Shown: positions 14,701 through 27,200 of the stretch, in pieces
How positions within the stretch are numbered: the first letter of the stretch is position 1
Layout of the letters: every line of letters begins with the position of its first letter
DNA from: Mixophyes australis
Taxonomy: Eukaryota; Chordata; Amphibia; Anura; Limnodynastidae
Length of the DNA: 64,000 nucleotides
Direction: 5' to 3'
NCBI GenBank assembly: GCA_036250195.1
Contig: JAVHZZ010000011.1
Coordinates: forward strand, 55,304,811 to 55,368,810
Notes under the pieces: generated by a model
Databases searched by the model: none
What the model saw: only the letters and a program-made list of their open reading frames with translations
Told to the model about the DNA's origin: nothing
Translations under genes and position numbers: made by a program

Positions 14701-17700
14701 TTGTTTCTCATGACATTTCTAACATTGCCCACAATTATCAACTTTCTAAGTCTTTCTGAGCAAGAGAAATTGCAAAACATAGTCATTTCTTCATTGCCGT
14801 ACAAAAACAACGCTTTTTTGCAATACTGTCTCACTTTCTCTTAGAAACAATGATTTACATCAATCCTTTTACATAATTCTTGTTTCTCATGACATTTCTA
14901 ACATTGCCCACAATTATCAACTTTCTAAGTCTTTCTGAGCAGGAGAAATTGCAAAACATAGTCATTTCTTCATTGCCGTACAAAAACAACGCTTTTTTGC
15001 ATTTCTGTCTCACTTTCTCTTAGAAACAATGATTTACTTCAATCCTTTTACATAATTCTTGTTTCTCATGACATTTCTAAGATTGCCCACAATTATCAAC
15101 TTTCTAAGTCTTTCTGAGCAGGAGAAATCGCAAAACATAGTAATTTCTTCATTGCCGTACAAAAACAACGCTTTTTTGCATTCCTGTCTCACTTTCTCTT
15201 AGAAACAATGATTTACATCAATCCTTTTACATAATTCTTGTTTCTCATGACATTTCTAACATTGCCCACAATTATCAACTTTCTAAGTCTTTCTGAGCAG
15301 GAGAAATCGCAAAACATAGTCATTTCTTCATTGCCGTCCAAAAACAACGCTTTTTTGCATTCCTGTCTCACTTTCTCTTAGAAACAATGATTTACATCAA
15401 TCCTTTTACATAATTCTTGTTTCTCATGACATTTCTAACATTGCCCACAATTATCAACTTTCTAAGTCTTTCTGAGCAGGAGAAATTGCAAAACATAGTC
15501 ATTTCTTTATTGCCGTACAAAAACAACGCTTTTTTACATTTCTGTCTCACTTTCTCTTAGAAACAATGATTTACTTCAATCCTTTTACATAATTCTTGTT
15601 TCTCATGACATTTCTAACATTGCCCACAATTATCAACTTTCTAAGTCTTTCTGAGCAGGAGAAATCGCAAAACATAGTCATTTCTTCATTGCCGTCCAAA
15701 AACAATGCTTTTTTGCATTCCTGTCTCACTTTCTCTTAGAAACAATGATTTACATCAATCCTTTTACATAATTCTTGTTTCTCATGACATTTCTAACATT
15801 GCCCACAATTATCAACTTTCTAAGTCTTTCTGAGCAGGAGAAATTGCAAAACATAGTCATTTCTTCATTGCCGTCCAAAAACAACGCTTTTTTGCATTCC
15901 TGTCTCAATTTCTCTTAGAAACAATGATTTACATCAATCCTTTTACATAATTCTTGTTTCTCATGACATTTCTAACATTGCCCACAATTATCAACTTTCT
16001 AAGTCTTTCTGAGCAGGAGAAATCGCAAAACATAGTCATTTCTTCATTGCCTTCCAAAAACAACGCTTTTTTGCATTCCTGTCTCACTTTCTCTTAGAAA
16101 CAATGATTTACATCAATCCTTTTACATAATTCTTGTTTCTCATGACATTTCTAACATTGCCCACAATTATGAACTTTCTAAGTCTTTCTGAGCAGGAGAA
16201 ATCGCAAAACATAGTCATTTCTTCATTGCCGTACAAAAACAACGCTTTTTTGCATTCCTTTCTCACTTTCTCTTAGAAACAATGATTTACATCAATCCTT
16301 TTACATAATTCTTGTTTCTCATGACATTTCTAACATTGCCCACAATTATCAACTTTCTAAGTCTTTCTGAGCAGGAGAAATTGCAAAACATAGTCATTTC
16401 TTCATTGCCGTACAAAAACAACGCTTTTTTGCAATACTGTCTCACTTTCTCTTAGAAACAATGATTTACATCAATCCTTTTACATAATTCTTGTTTCTCA
16501 TGACATTTCTAACATTGCCCACAATTATCAACTTTCTAAGTCTTTCTGAGCAGGAGAAATCGCAAAACATAGTCATTTCTTCATTGCCGTACAAAAACAA
16601 CGCTTTTTTGCAATACTGTCTCACTTTCTCTTAGAAACAATGATTTACATCAATCCTTTTACATAATTCTTGTTTCTCATGACATTTCTAACATTGCCCA
16701 CAATTATCAACTTTCTAAGTCTTTCTGAGCAGGAGAAATCGCAAAACATAGTCATTTCTTCATTGCCGTCCAAAAACAACGCTTTTTTGCATTCCTGTCT
16801 CACTTTCTCTTAGAAACAATGATTTACATCAATCCTTTTACATAATTCTTGTTTCTCATGACATTTCTAACATTGCCCACAATTATCAACTTTCTAAGTC
16901 TTTCTGAGCAGGAGAAATCGCAAAACATAGTCATTTCTTCATTGCCGTCCAAAAACAACGCTTTTTTGCATTCCTGTCTCACTTTCTCTTAGAAACAATG
17001 ATTTACATCAATCCTTTTACATAATTCTTGTTTCTCATGACATTTCTAACATTGCCCACAATTATCAACTTTCTAAGTCTTTCTGAGCAGGAGAAATCGC
17101 AAACATAGTCATTTCTTCATTGCCGTCCAAAAACAACGCTTTTTTTGCATTCCTGTCTCACTTTCTCTTAGAAACAATGATTTACATCAATCCTTTTACA
17201 TAATTCTTGCTTCTCATAACATTTCTAACATTGCCCACAATTATCAACTTTCTAAGTCTTTCTGAGCAGGAGAAATCGCAAAACATAGTCATTTCTTCAT
17301 TGCCGTCCAAAAACAACGCTTTTTTGCATTCTTGTCTCAATTTCTCTTAGAAACAATGATTTACATCAATCCTTTTACATAATTCTTGTTTCTCATGACA
17401 TTTCTAACATTGCCCACAATTATGAACTTTCTAAGTCTTTCTGAGCAGGAGAAATCGCAAAACATAGTCATTTCTTCATTGCCGTACAAAAACAACGCTT
17501 TTTTGCATTCCTTTCTCACTTTCTCTTAGAAACAATGATTTACATCAATCCTTTTACATAATTCTTGTTTCTCATTACATTTCTAACATTGCCCACAATT
17601 ATCAACTTTCTAAGTCTTTCTGAGCAGGAGAAATTGCAAAACATAGTCATTTCTTCATTGCCGTACAAAAACAACGCTTTTTTGCAATACTGTCTCACTT

Positions 17701-20700
17701 TCTCTTAGAAACAATGATTTACATCAATCCTTTTACATAATTCTTGTTTCTCATGACATTTCTAACATTGCCCACAATTATCAACTTTCTAAGTCTTTCT
17801 GAGCAGGAGAAATTGCAAAACATAGTCATTTCTTCATTGCCGTACAAAAACAACGCTTTTTTGCATTTCTGTCTCACTTTCTCTTAGAAACAATGATTTA
17901 CTTCAATCCTTTTACATAATTCTTGTTTCTCATGACATTTCTAACATTGCCCACAATTATCAACTTTCTAAGTCTTTCTGAGCAGGAGAAATCGCAAAAC
18001 ATAGTCATTTCTTCATTGCCGTACAAAAACAACGCTTTTTTGCATTCCTGTCTCACTTTCTCTTAGAAACAATGATTTACATCAATCCTTTTACATAATT
18101 CTTGTTTCTCATGACATTTCTAACATTGCCCACAATTATCAACTTTCTAAGTCTTTCTGAGCAGGAGAAATCGCAAAACATAGTCATTTCTTCATTGCCG
18201 TCCAAAAACAACGCTTTTTTGCATTCCTGTCTCACTTTCTCTTAGAAACAATGATTTACATCAATCCTTTTACATAATTCTTGTTTCTCATGACATTTCT
18301 AACATTGCCCACAATTATCAACTTTCTAAGTCTTTCTGAGCAGGAGAAATCGCAAACATAGTCATTTCTTCATTGCCGTACAAAAACAACGCTTTTTTGC
18401 ATTCCTGTCTCACTTTCTCTTAGAAACAATGATTTACATCAATCCTTTTACATAATTCTTGTTTCTCATGACATTTCTAACATTGCCCACAATTATCAAC
18501 TTTCTAAGTCTTTCTGAGCAGGAGAAATTGCAAAACATAGTCATTTCTTCATTGCCGTACAAAAACAACGCTTTTTTACATTTCTGTCTCACTTTCTCTT
18601 AGAAACAATGATTTACTTCAATCCTTTTACATAATTCTTGTTTCTCATGACATTTCTAACATTGCCCACAATTATCAACTTTCTAAGTCTTTCTGAGCAG
18701 GAGAAATCGCAAAACATAGTCATTTCTTCATTGCCGTCCAAAAACAACGCTTTTTTGCATTCCTGTCTCACTTTCTCTTAGAAACAATGATTTACATCAA
18801 TCCTTTTACATAATTCTTGTTTCTCATGACATTTCTAACATTGCCCACAATTATCAACTTTCTAAGTCTTTCTGAGCAGGAGAAATTGCAAAACATAGTC
18901 ATTTCTTCATTGCCGTACAAAAACAACGCTTTTTTGCATTTCTGTCTCACTTTCTCTTAGAAACAATGATTTACTTCAATCCTTTTACATAATTCTTGTT
19001 TCTCATGACATTTCTAACATTGCCCACAATTATCAACTTTCTAAGTCTTTCTGAGCAGGAGAAATCGCAAAACATAGTCATTTCTTCAGTGCCGTCCAAA
19101 AACAACGCTTTTTTGCATTCCTGTCTCACTTTCTCTTAGAAACAATGATTTACATCAATCCTTTTACATAATTCTTGTTTCTCATGACATTTCTAACATT
19201 GCCCACAATTATGAACTTTCTAAGTCTTTCTGAGCAGGAGAAATCGCAAAACATAGTCATTTCTTCATTGCCGTACAAAAACAACGCTTTTTTGCATTCC
19301 TTTCTCACTTTCTCTTAGAAACAATGATTTACATCAATCCTTTTACATAATTCTTGTTTCTCATGACATTTCTAACATTGCCCACAATTATCAACTTTCT
19401 AAGTCTTTCTGAGCAGGAGAAATCGCAAAACATAGTCATTTCTTCATTGCCGTACAAAAACAACGCTTTTTTGCAATACTGTCTCACTTTCTCTTAGAAA
19501 CAATGATTTACATCAATCCTTTTACATAATTCTTGTTTCTCATGACATTTCTAACATTGCCCACAATTATCAACTTTCTAAGTCTTTCTGAGCAGGAGAA
19601 ATCGCAAAACATAGTCATTTCTTCATTGCCGTACAAAAACAACGCTTTTTTGCAATACTGTCTCACTTTCTCTTAGAAACAATGATTTACATCAATCCTT
19701 TTACATAATTCTTGTTTCTCATGACATTTCTAACATTGCCCACAATTATCAACTTTCTAAGTCTTTCTGAGCAGGAGAAATCGCAAAACATAGTCATTTC
19801 TTCATTGCCGTCCAAAAACAACGCTTTTTTGCATTCATGTCTCACTTTCTCTTAGAAACAATGATTTACATCAATCCTTTTACATAATTCTTGTTTCTCA
19901 TGACATTTCTAACATTGCCCACAATTATCAACTTTCTAAGTCTTTCTGAGCAGGAGAAATCGCAAAACATAGTCATTTCTTCATTGCCGTCCAAAAACAA
20001 CGCTTTTTTGCATTCCTGTCTCACTTTCTCTTAGAAACAATGATTTACATCAATCCTTTTACATAATTCTTGTTTCTCATGACATTTCTAACATTGCCCA
20101 CAATTATGAACTTTCTAAGTCTTTCTGAGCAGGAGAAATCGCAAAACATAGTCATTTCTTCATTGCCGTACAAAAACAACGCTTTTTTGCATTCCTTTCT
20201 CACTTTCTCTTAGAAACAATGATTTACATCAATCCTTTTACATAATTCTTGTTTCTCATGACATTTCTAACATTGCCCACAATTATCAACTTTCTAAGTC
20301 TTTCTGAGCAGGAGAAATCGCAAAACATAGTCATTTCTTCATTGCCGTACAAAAACAACGCTTTTTTGCATTCCTTTCTCACTTTCTCTTAGAAACAATG
20401 ATTTACATCAATCCTTTTACATAATTCTTGTTTCTCATGACATTTCTAACATTGCCCACAATTATCAACTTTCTAAGTCTTTCTGAGCAGGAGAAATTGC
20501 AAAACATAGTCATTTCTTCATTGCCGTACAAAAACAACGCTTTTTTGCAATACTTTCTCACTTTCTCTTAGAAACAATGATTTACATCAATCCTTTTACA
20601 TAATTCTTGTTTCTCATGACATTTCTAACATTGCCCACAATTATCAACTTTCTAAGTCTTTCTGAGCAGGAGAAATCGCAAAACATAGTCATTTCTTCAT

Positions 20701-20950
20701 TGCCGTACAAAAACAACGCTTTTTTGCAATACTGTCTCACTTTCTCTTAGAAACAATGATTTACATCAATCCTTTTACATAATTCTTGTTTCTCATGACA
20801 TTTCTAACATTGCCCACAATTATCAACTTTCTAAGTCTTTCTGAGCAGGAGAAATCGCAAAACATAGTCATTTCTTCATTGCCGTCCAAAAACAACGCTT
20901 TTTTGCATTCCTGTCTCAATTTCTCTTAGAAACAATGATTTACATCAATC
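11800..20950 (-). repeat. Satellite with a recurring marker module at variable spacing
   Basis: The variant ATGAACTTTC (for ATCAACTTTC) occurs at 11873, 13126, 14558, 16169, 17422, 19211 and 20106. The spacings are 7, 8, 9, 7, 10 (minus 1 bp) and 5 monomers. From 13126 onward the marker monomer normally also carries GCATTCCTTTCTC and is followed by one or two GCAATACTG monomers, which gives a small conserved module. The material between modules varies in length. Near 20106 the GCATTCCTTT monomer is doubled and one following monomer reads GCAATACTTT. This looks like a family of unequal-exchange products with no single fixed unit. Confidence 0.7.
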
Positions 20951-21000
20951 CTTTTACATAATTCTTGTTTCTCATGACATTTCTAACATTGCCCACAATT

Positions 21001-21200
21001 NNNNNNNNNNNNNNNNNNNNNNNNNNNNNNNNNNNNNNNNNNNNNNNNNNNNNNNNNNNNNNNNNNNNNNNNNNNNNNNNNNNNNNNNNNNNNNNNNNNN
21101 NNNNNNNNNNNNNNNNNNNNNNNNNNNNNNNNNNNNNNNNNNNNNNNNNNNNNNNNNNNNNNNNNNNNNNNNNNNNNNNNNNNNNNNNNNNNNNNNNNNN
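21001..21200. other. Assembly gap of exactly 200 N
   Basis: There are 200 consecutive N. The satellite to the left ends in the reverse orientation (CTAACATTGCCCACAATT). The satellite to the right begins in the forward orientation (GAGACAGGAATGC). The round size suggests a placeholder of unknown true length joining two contigs. Open frames crossing it are meaningless. Confidence 0.97.
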
Positions 21201-24200
21201 GAGACAGGAATGCAAAAAAAGCTTTGTTTTTGGACGGCAATGAAGAAATGACTATGTTTGCGATTTCTCCTGCTCAGAAAGACTTAGAAAGTTGATAATT
21301 GTGGGCAATGTTAGAAATGTCATGAGAAACAAGAATTATGTAAAAGGATTGATGTAAATCATTGTTTCTAAGAGAAAGTGAGACAGGAATGCAAAAAAGC
21401 GTTGTTTTTGGACGGCAATGAAGAAATGACTATGTTTTGCGATTTCTCCTGCTCAGAAAGACTTAGAAAGTTGATAATTGTGGGCAATGTTAGAAATGTC
21501 ATGAGAAACAAGAATTATGTAAAAGGATTGATGTAAATCATTGTTTCTAAGAGAAAGTGAGACAGGAATGCAAAAAAGCTTTGTTTTTGGACGGCAATAA
21601 AGAAATGACTATGTTTTGCGATTTCTCCTGCTCAGAAAGACTTAGAAAGTTGATAATTGTGGGCAATGTTAGAAATGTCATGAGAAACAAGAATTATGTA
21701 AAAGGATTGATGTAAATCATTGTTTCTAAGAGAAAGTGAGACAGGAATGCAAAAAAGCGTTGTTTTTGGACGGCAATGAAGAAATGACTATGTTTTGCAA
21801 TTTCTCCTGCTCAGAAAGACTTAGAAAGTTGATAATTGTGGGCAATGTTAGAAATGTCATGAGAAACAAGAATTATGTAAAAGGATTGATGTAAATCATT
21901 GTTTCTAAGAGAAAGTGAGACAGGAATGCAAAAAAGCGTTGTTTTTGGACGGCAATGAAGAAATGACTATGTTTTGCGATTTCTCCTGCTCAGAAAGACT
22001 TAGAAAGTTCATAATTGTGGGCAATGTTAGAAATGTCATGAGAAACAAGAATTATGTAAAAGGATTGATGTAGTTCATTGTTTCTAAGAGAAATTGAGAC
22101 AGTAATGCAAAAAAGCGTTGTTTTTGGACGGCAATGAAGAAATGACTATGTTTTGCGATTTCTCCTGCTCAGAAAGACTTAGAAAGTTGATAATTGTGGG
22201 CAATGTTAGAAATGTCATGAGAAACAAGAATTATGTAAAAGGATTGATGTAAATCATTGTTTCTAAGAGAAAGTGAGACAGGAATGCAAAAAAGCATTGT
22301 TTTTGTACGGCAATGAAGAAATGACTATGTTTTGCGATTTCTCCTGCTCAGAAAGACTTAGAAAGTTCATAATTGTGGGCAATGTTAGAAATGTCATGAG
22401 AAACAAGAATTATGTAAAAGGATTGATGTAAATCATTGTTTCTAAGAGAAAGTGAGACAGGAATGCAAAAAAAGCGTTGTTTTTGGACGGCAATGAAGAA
22501 ATGACTATGTTTGCGATTTCTCCTGCTCAGAAAGACTTAGAAAGTTGATAATTGTGGGCAATGTTAGAAATGTCATGAGAAACAAGAATTATGTAAAAGG
22601 ATTGATGTAAATCATTGTTTCTAAGAGAAAGTGAGACAGGAATGCAAAAAAGCGTTGTTTTTGGACGGCAATGAAGAAATGACTATGTTTTGCGATTTCT
22701 CCTGCTCAGAAAGACTTAGAAAGTTGATAATTGTGGGCAATGTTAGAAATGTCATGAGAAACAAGAATTATGTAAAAGGATTGATGTAAATCATTGTTTC
22801 TAAGAGAAAGTGAGACAGGAATGCAAAAAAGCTTTGTTTTTGGACGGCAATGAAGAAATGACTATGTTTTGCGATTTCTCCTGCTCAGAAAGACTTAGAA
22901 AGTTGATAATTGTGGGCAATGTTAGAAATGTCATGAGAAACAAGAATTATGTAAAAGGATTGATGTAAATCATTGTTTCTAAGAGAAAGTGAGACAGGAA
23001 TGCAAAAAAGCGTTGTTTTTGGACGGCAATGAAGAAATGACTATGTTTTGCAATTTCTCCTGCTCAGAAAGACTTAAGAAGTTGATAATTGTGGGCAATG
23101 TTAGAAATGTCATGAGAAACAAGAATTATGTAAAAGGATTGATGTAAATCATTGTTTCTAAGAGAAAGAGGGACAGTATTGCAAAAAAGCGTTGTTTTTG
23201 TACGGCAATGAAGAAATGACTATGTTTTGCGATTTTTCCTGCTCAGAAAGACTTAAAAAGTTGATAATTGTGGGCAATGTTAGAAATGTCATGAGAAACA
23301 AGAATTATGTAAAAGAATTGATGTAAATCATTGTTTCTAAGAGAAATTGTGACAGGAATGCAAAAAAGCGTTGTTTTTGGACGGCAATGAAGAAATGACT
23401 AAGTTTTGCGATTTCTCCTGCTCAGAAAGACTTAGAAAGTTGATAATTGTGGGCAATGTTAGAAATGTCATGAGAAACAAGAATTATGTAAAAGGATTGA
23501 TGTAAATCATTGTTTCTAAGAGAAATTGAGACAAGGATGCAAAAAAGCGTTGTTTTTGGACGGCAATGAAGAAATGACTATGTTTTGCGATTTCTCCTGC
23601 TCAGAAAGACTTAGAAAGTTGATAATTGTGGGCAATGTTAGAAATGTCATGAGAAACAAGAATTATGTAAAAGGATTGATGTAAATCATTGTTTCTAAGA
23701 GAAATTGAGACAAGAATGCAAAAAAGCGTTGTTTTTGGACGGCAATGAAGAAATGACTATGTTTTGCGATTTCTCCTGCTCAGAAAGACTTAGAAAGTTG
23801 ATAATTGTGGGCAATGTTAGAAATGTCATGAGAAACAAGAATTATGTAAAAGGATTGATGTAAATCATTGTTTCTAAGAGAAAGTGAGACAGGAATGCAA
23901 AAAAGCGTTGTTTTTGGACGGCAATGAAGAAATGACTATGTTTTGCGATTTCTCCTGCTCAGAAAGACTTAGAAAGTTGATAATTGTGGGCAATGTTAGA
24001 AATGTCATGAGAAACAAGAATTATGTAAAAGGATTGAAGTAAATCATTGTTTCTAAGAGAAAGTGAGACAGAAATGCAAAAAAGCGTTGTTTTTGTACGG
24101 CAATGAAGAAATGACTATGTTTTGCAATTTCTCCTGCTCAGAAAGACTTAGAAAGTTGATAATTGTGGGCAATGTTAGAAATGTCATGAGAAACAAGAAT

Positions 24201-27200
24201 TATGTAAAAGGATTGATGTAAATCATTGTTTCTAAGAGAAAGTGAGACAGGAATGCAAAAAAAGCGTTGTTTTTGGACGGCAATGAAGAAATGACTATGT
24301 TTTGCGATTTCTCCTGCTCAGAAAGACTTAGAAAGTTGATAATTGTGGGCAATGTTAGAAATGTCATGAGAAACAAGAATTATGTAAAAGGATTGATGTA
24401 AATCATTGTTTCTAAGAGAAAGTGAGACAGGAATGCAAAAAAGCGTTGTTTTTGGACGGCAATGAAGAAATGACTATGTTTTGCGATTTCTCCTGCTCTG
24501 AAAGACTTAGAAAGTTGATAATTGTGGGCAATGTTAGAAATGTCATGAGAAACAAGAATTATGTAAAAGGATTGAAGTAAATCATTGTTTCTAAGAGAAA
24601 GTGAGACAGAAATGCAAAAAAGCGTTGTTTTTGTACGGCAATGAAGAAATGACTATGTTTTGCGATTTCTCCTGCTCAGAAAGACTTATAAAGTTGATAA
24701 TTGTGGGCAATGTTAGAAATGTCATGAGAAACAAGAATTATGTAAAAGGATTGATGTAAATCATTGTTTCTAAGAGAAAGTGAGACAGGAATGCAAAAAA
24801 AGCGTTGTTTTTGGACGGCAATGAAGAAATGACTATGTTTTGCGATTTCTCCTGCTCAGAAAGACTTAGAAAGTTGATAATTGTGGGCAATGTTAGAAAT
24901 GTCATGAGAAACAAGAATTATGTAAAAGGATTGATGTAAATCATTGTTTCTAAGAGAAAGTGAGACAGGAATGCAAAAAAGCGTTGTTTTTGTACGGCAA
25001 TGAAGAAATGACTATGTTTTGCGATTTCTCCTGCTCTGAAAGACTTAGAAAGTTGATAATTGTGGGCAATGTTAGAAATGTCATGAGAAACAAGAATTAT
25101 GTAAAAGGATTGATGTAAATCATTGTTTCTAAGAGAAAGTGAGACAGGAATGCAAAAAAGCGTTGTTTTTGGATGGCAATGAAGAAATGACTATGTTTTG
25201 CGATTTCTCCTGCTCAGAAAGACTTAGAAAGTTGATAATTGTGGGCAATGTTAGAAATGTCATGAGAAACAAGAATTATGTAAAAGGATTGATGTCAATC
25301 ATTGTTTCTAAGAGAAAGTGAGACAGGAATGCAAAAAAGCGTTGTTTTTGTACGGCAATGAAGAAATGACTATGTTTTGCGATTTCTCCTGCTCAGAAAG
25401 ACTTAGAAAGTTCATAATTGTGGGCAATGTTAGAAATGTCATGAGAAACAAGAATTATGTAAAAGGATTGATGTAAATCATTGTTTCTAAGAGAAATTGA
25501 GACAAGAATGCAAAAAAGCGTTGTTTTTGGACGGCAATGAAGAAATGACTATGTTTTGCGATTTCTCCTGCTCAGAAAGACTTAGAAAGTTCATAATTGT
25601 GGGCAATGTTAGAAATGTCATGAGAAACAAGAATTATGTAAAAGGATTGATGTAAATCATTGTTTCTAAGAGAAATTGAGACAAGAATGCAAAAAAGCGT
25701 TGTTTTTGGACGGCAATGAAGAAATGACTATGTTTTGCGATTTCTCCTGCTCAGAAAGACTTAGAAAGTTGATAATTGTGGGCAATGTTAGAAATGTCAT
25801 GAGAAACAAGAATTATGTAAAAGGATTGAAGTAAATCATTGTTTCTAAGAGAAAGTGAGACAGAAATGCAAAAAAGCGTTGTTTTTGTACGGCAATGAAG
25901 AAATGACTATGTTGTGCAATTTCTCCTGCTCAGAAAGACTTAGAAAGTTGATAATTGTGGGCAATGTTAGAAATGTCATGAGAAACAAGAATTATGTAAA
26001 AGGATTGATGTAAATCATTGTTTCTAAGAGAAAGTGAGACAGTATTGCAAAAAAGCGTTATTTTTGTATGGCAATGAAGAAATGACTATGTTTTGCGATT
26101 TCTCCTGCTCAGAAAGACTTAGAAAGTTGATAATTGTGGGCAATGTTAGAAATGTCATGAGAAACAAGAATTATGTAAAAGGATTGATGTAAATCATTGT
26201 TTCTAAGAGAAAGTGAGACAGGAATGCAAAAAAGCGTTGTTTTTGTACGGCAATGAAGAAATGACTATGTTTTGCGATTTCTCCTGCTCAGAAAGACTTA
26301 GAAAGTTGATAATTGTGGGCAATGTTAGAAATGTCATGAGAAACAAGAATTATGTAAAAGGATTGATGTAAATCATTGTTTCTAAGAGAAAGTGAGACAG
26401 GAATGCAAAAAAGCGTTGTTTTTGGACGGCAATGAAGAAATGACTATGTTTTGCGATTTCTCCTGCTCAGAAAGACTTAGAAAGTTGATAATTGTGGGCA
26501 ATGTTAGAAATGTCATGAGAAACAAGAATTATGTAAAAGGATTGAAGTAAATCATTGTTTCTAAGAGAAAGTGAGACAGAAATGCAAAAAAGCGTTGTTT
26601 TTGTACGGCAATGAAGAAATGACTATGTTTTGCAATTTCTCCTGCTCAGAAAGACTTAGAAAGTTGATAATTGTGGGCAATGTTAGAAATGTCATGAGAA
26701 ACAAGAATTATGTAAAAGGATTGATGTAAATCATTGTTTCTAAGAGAAAGTGAGACAGGAATGCAAAAAAAGCGTTGTTTTTGGACGGCAATGAAGAAAT
26801 GACTATGTTTTGCGATTTCTCCTGCTCAGAAAGACTTAGAAAGTTGATAATTGTGGGCAATGTTAGAAATGTCATGAGAAACAAGAATTATGTAAAAGGA
26901 TTGATGTAAATCATTGTTTCTAAGAGAAAGTGAGACAGGAATGCAAAAAAGCGTTGTTTTTGGACGGCAATGAAGAAATGACTATGTTTTGCGATTTCTC
27001 CTGCTCTGAAAGACTTAGAAAGTTGATAATTGTGGGCAATGTTAGAAATGTCATGAGAAACAAGAATTATGTAAAAGGATTGATGTAAATCATTGTTTCT
27101 AAGAGAAAGTGAGACAGGAATGCAAAAAAGCGTTGTTTTTGGACGGCAATGAAGAAATGACTATGTTTTGCGATTTCTCCTGCTCAGAAAGACTTAGAAA

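Larger units (their letters stand above)
1..21000 (-). repeat. 179-bp satellite array, left arm (reverse orientation)
   Basis: Tandem array of about 117 head-to-tail monomers of 179 bp. Spacing was measured from the recurring ATCAATCCTTTTACATAA segment (for example starts near 180, 359 and 538). It is the reverse complement of the right arm. Neighbouring monomers differ by a few substitutions and single-base indels in A or T runs. Recurrent variants are ACTTCAATCC for ACATCAATCC, GTAC for GTCC after TTGCC, TTGCAAAAC for TCGCAAAAC, and GCAATACTG for GCATTCCTG. The monomer is AT-rich with about three CpG sites. No promoter, RNA gene or coding capacity is visible. Reading frames shift each monomer because 179 is not a multiple of 3. 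A centromeric or pericentromeric role is possible but is inference only. Confidence 0.97.

Noticed and set aside
1..21000. CRISPR-like direct repeats
   Set aside because: The repeats are adjacent 179-bp monomers without unique spacers, and there are no cas genes. The context is eukaryotic satellite.
20940..21243. Frames spanning the N gap
   Set aside because: More than two thirds of each frame is unknown bases. They cannot be interpreted.
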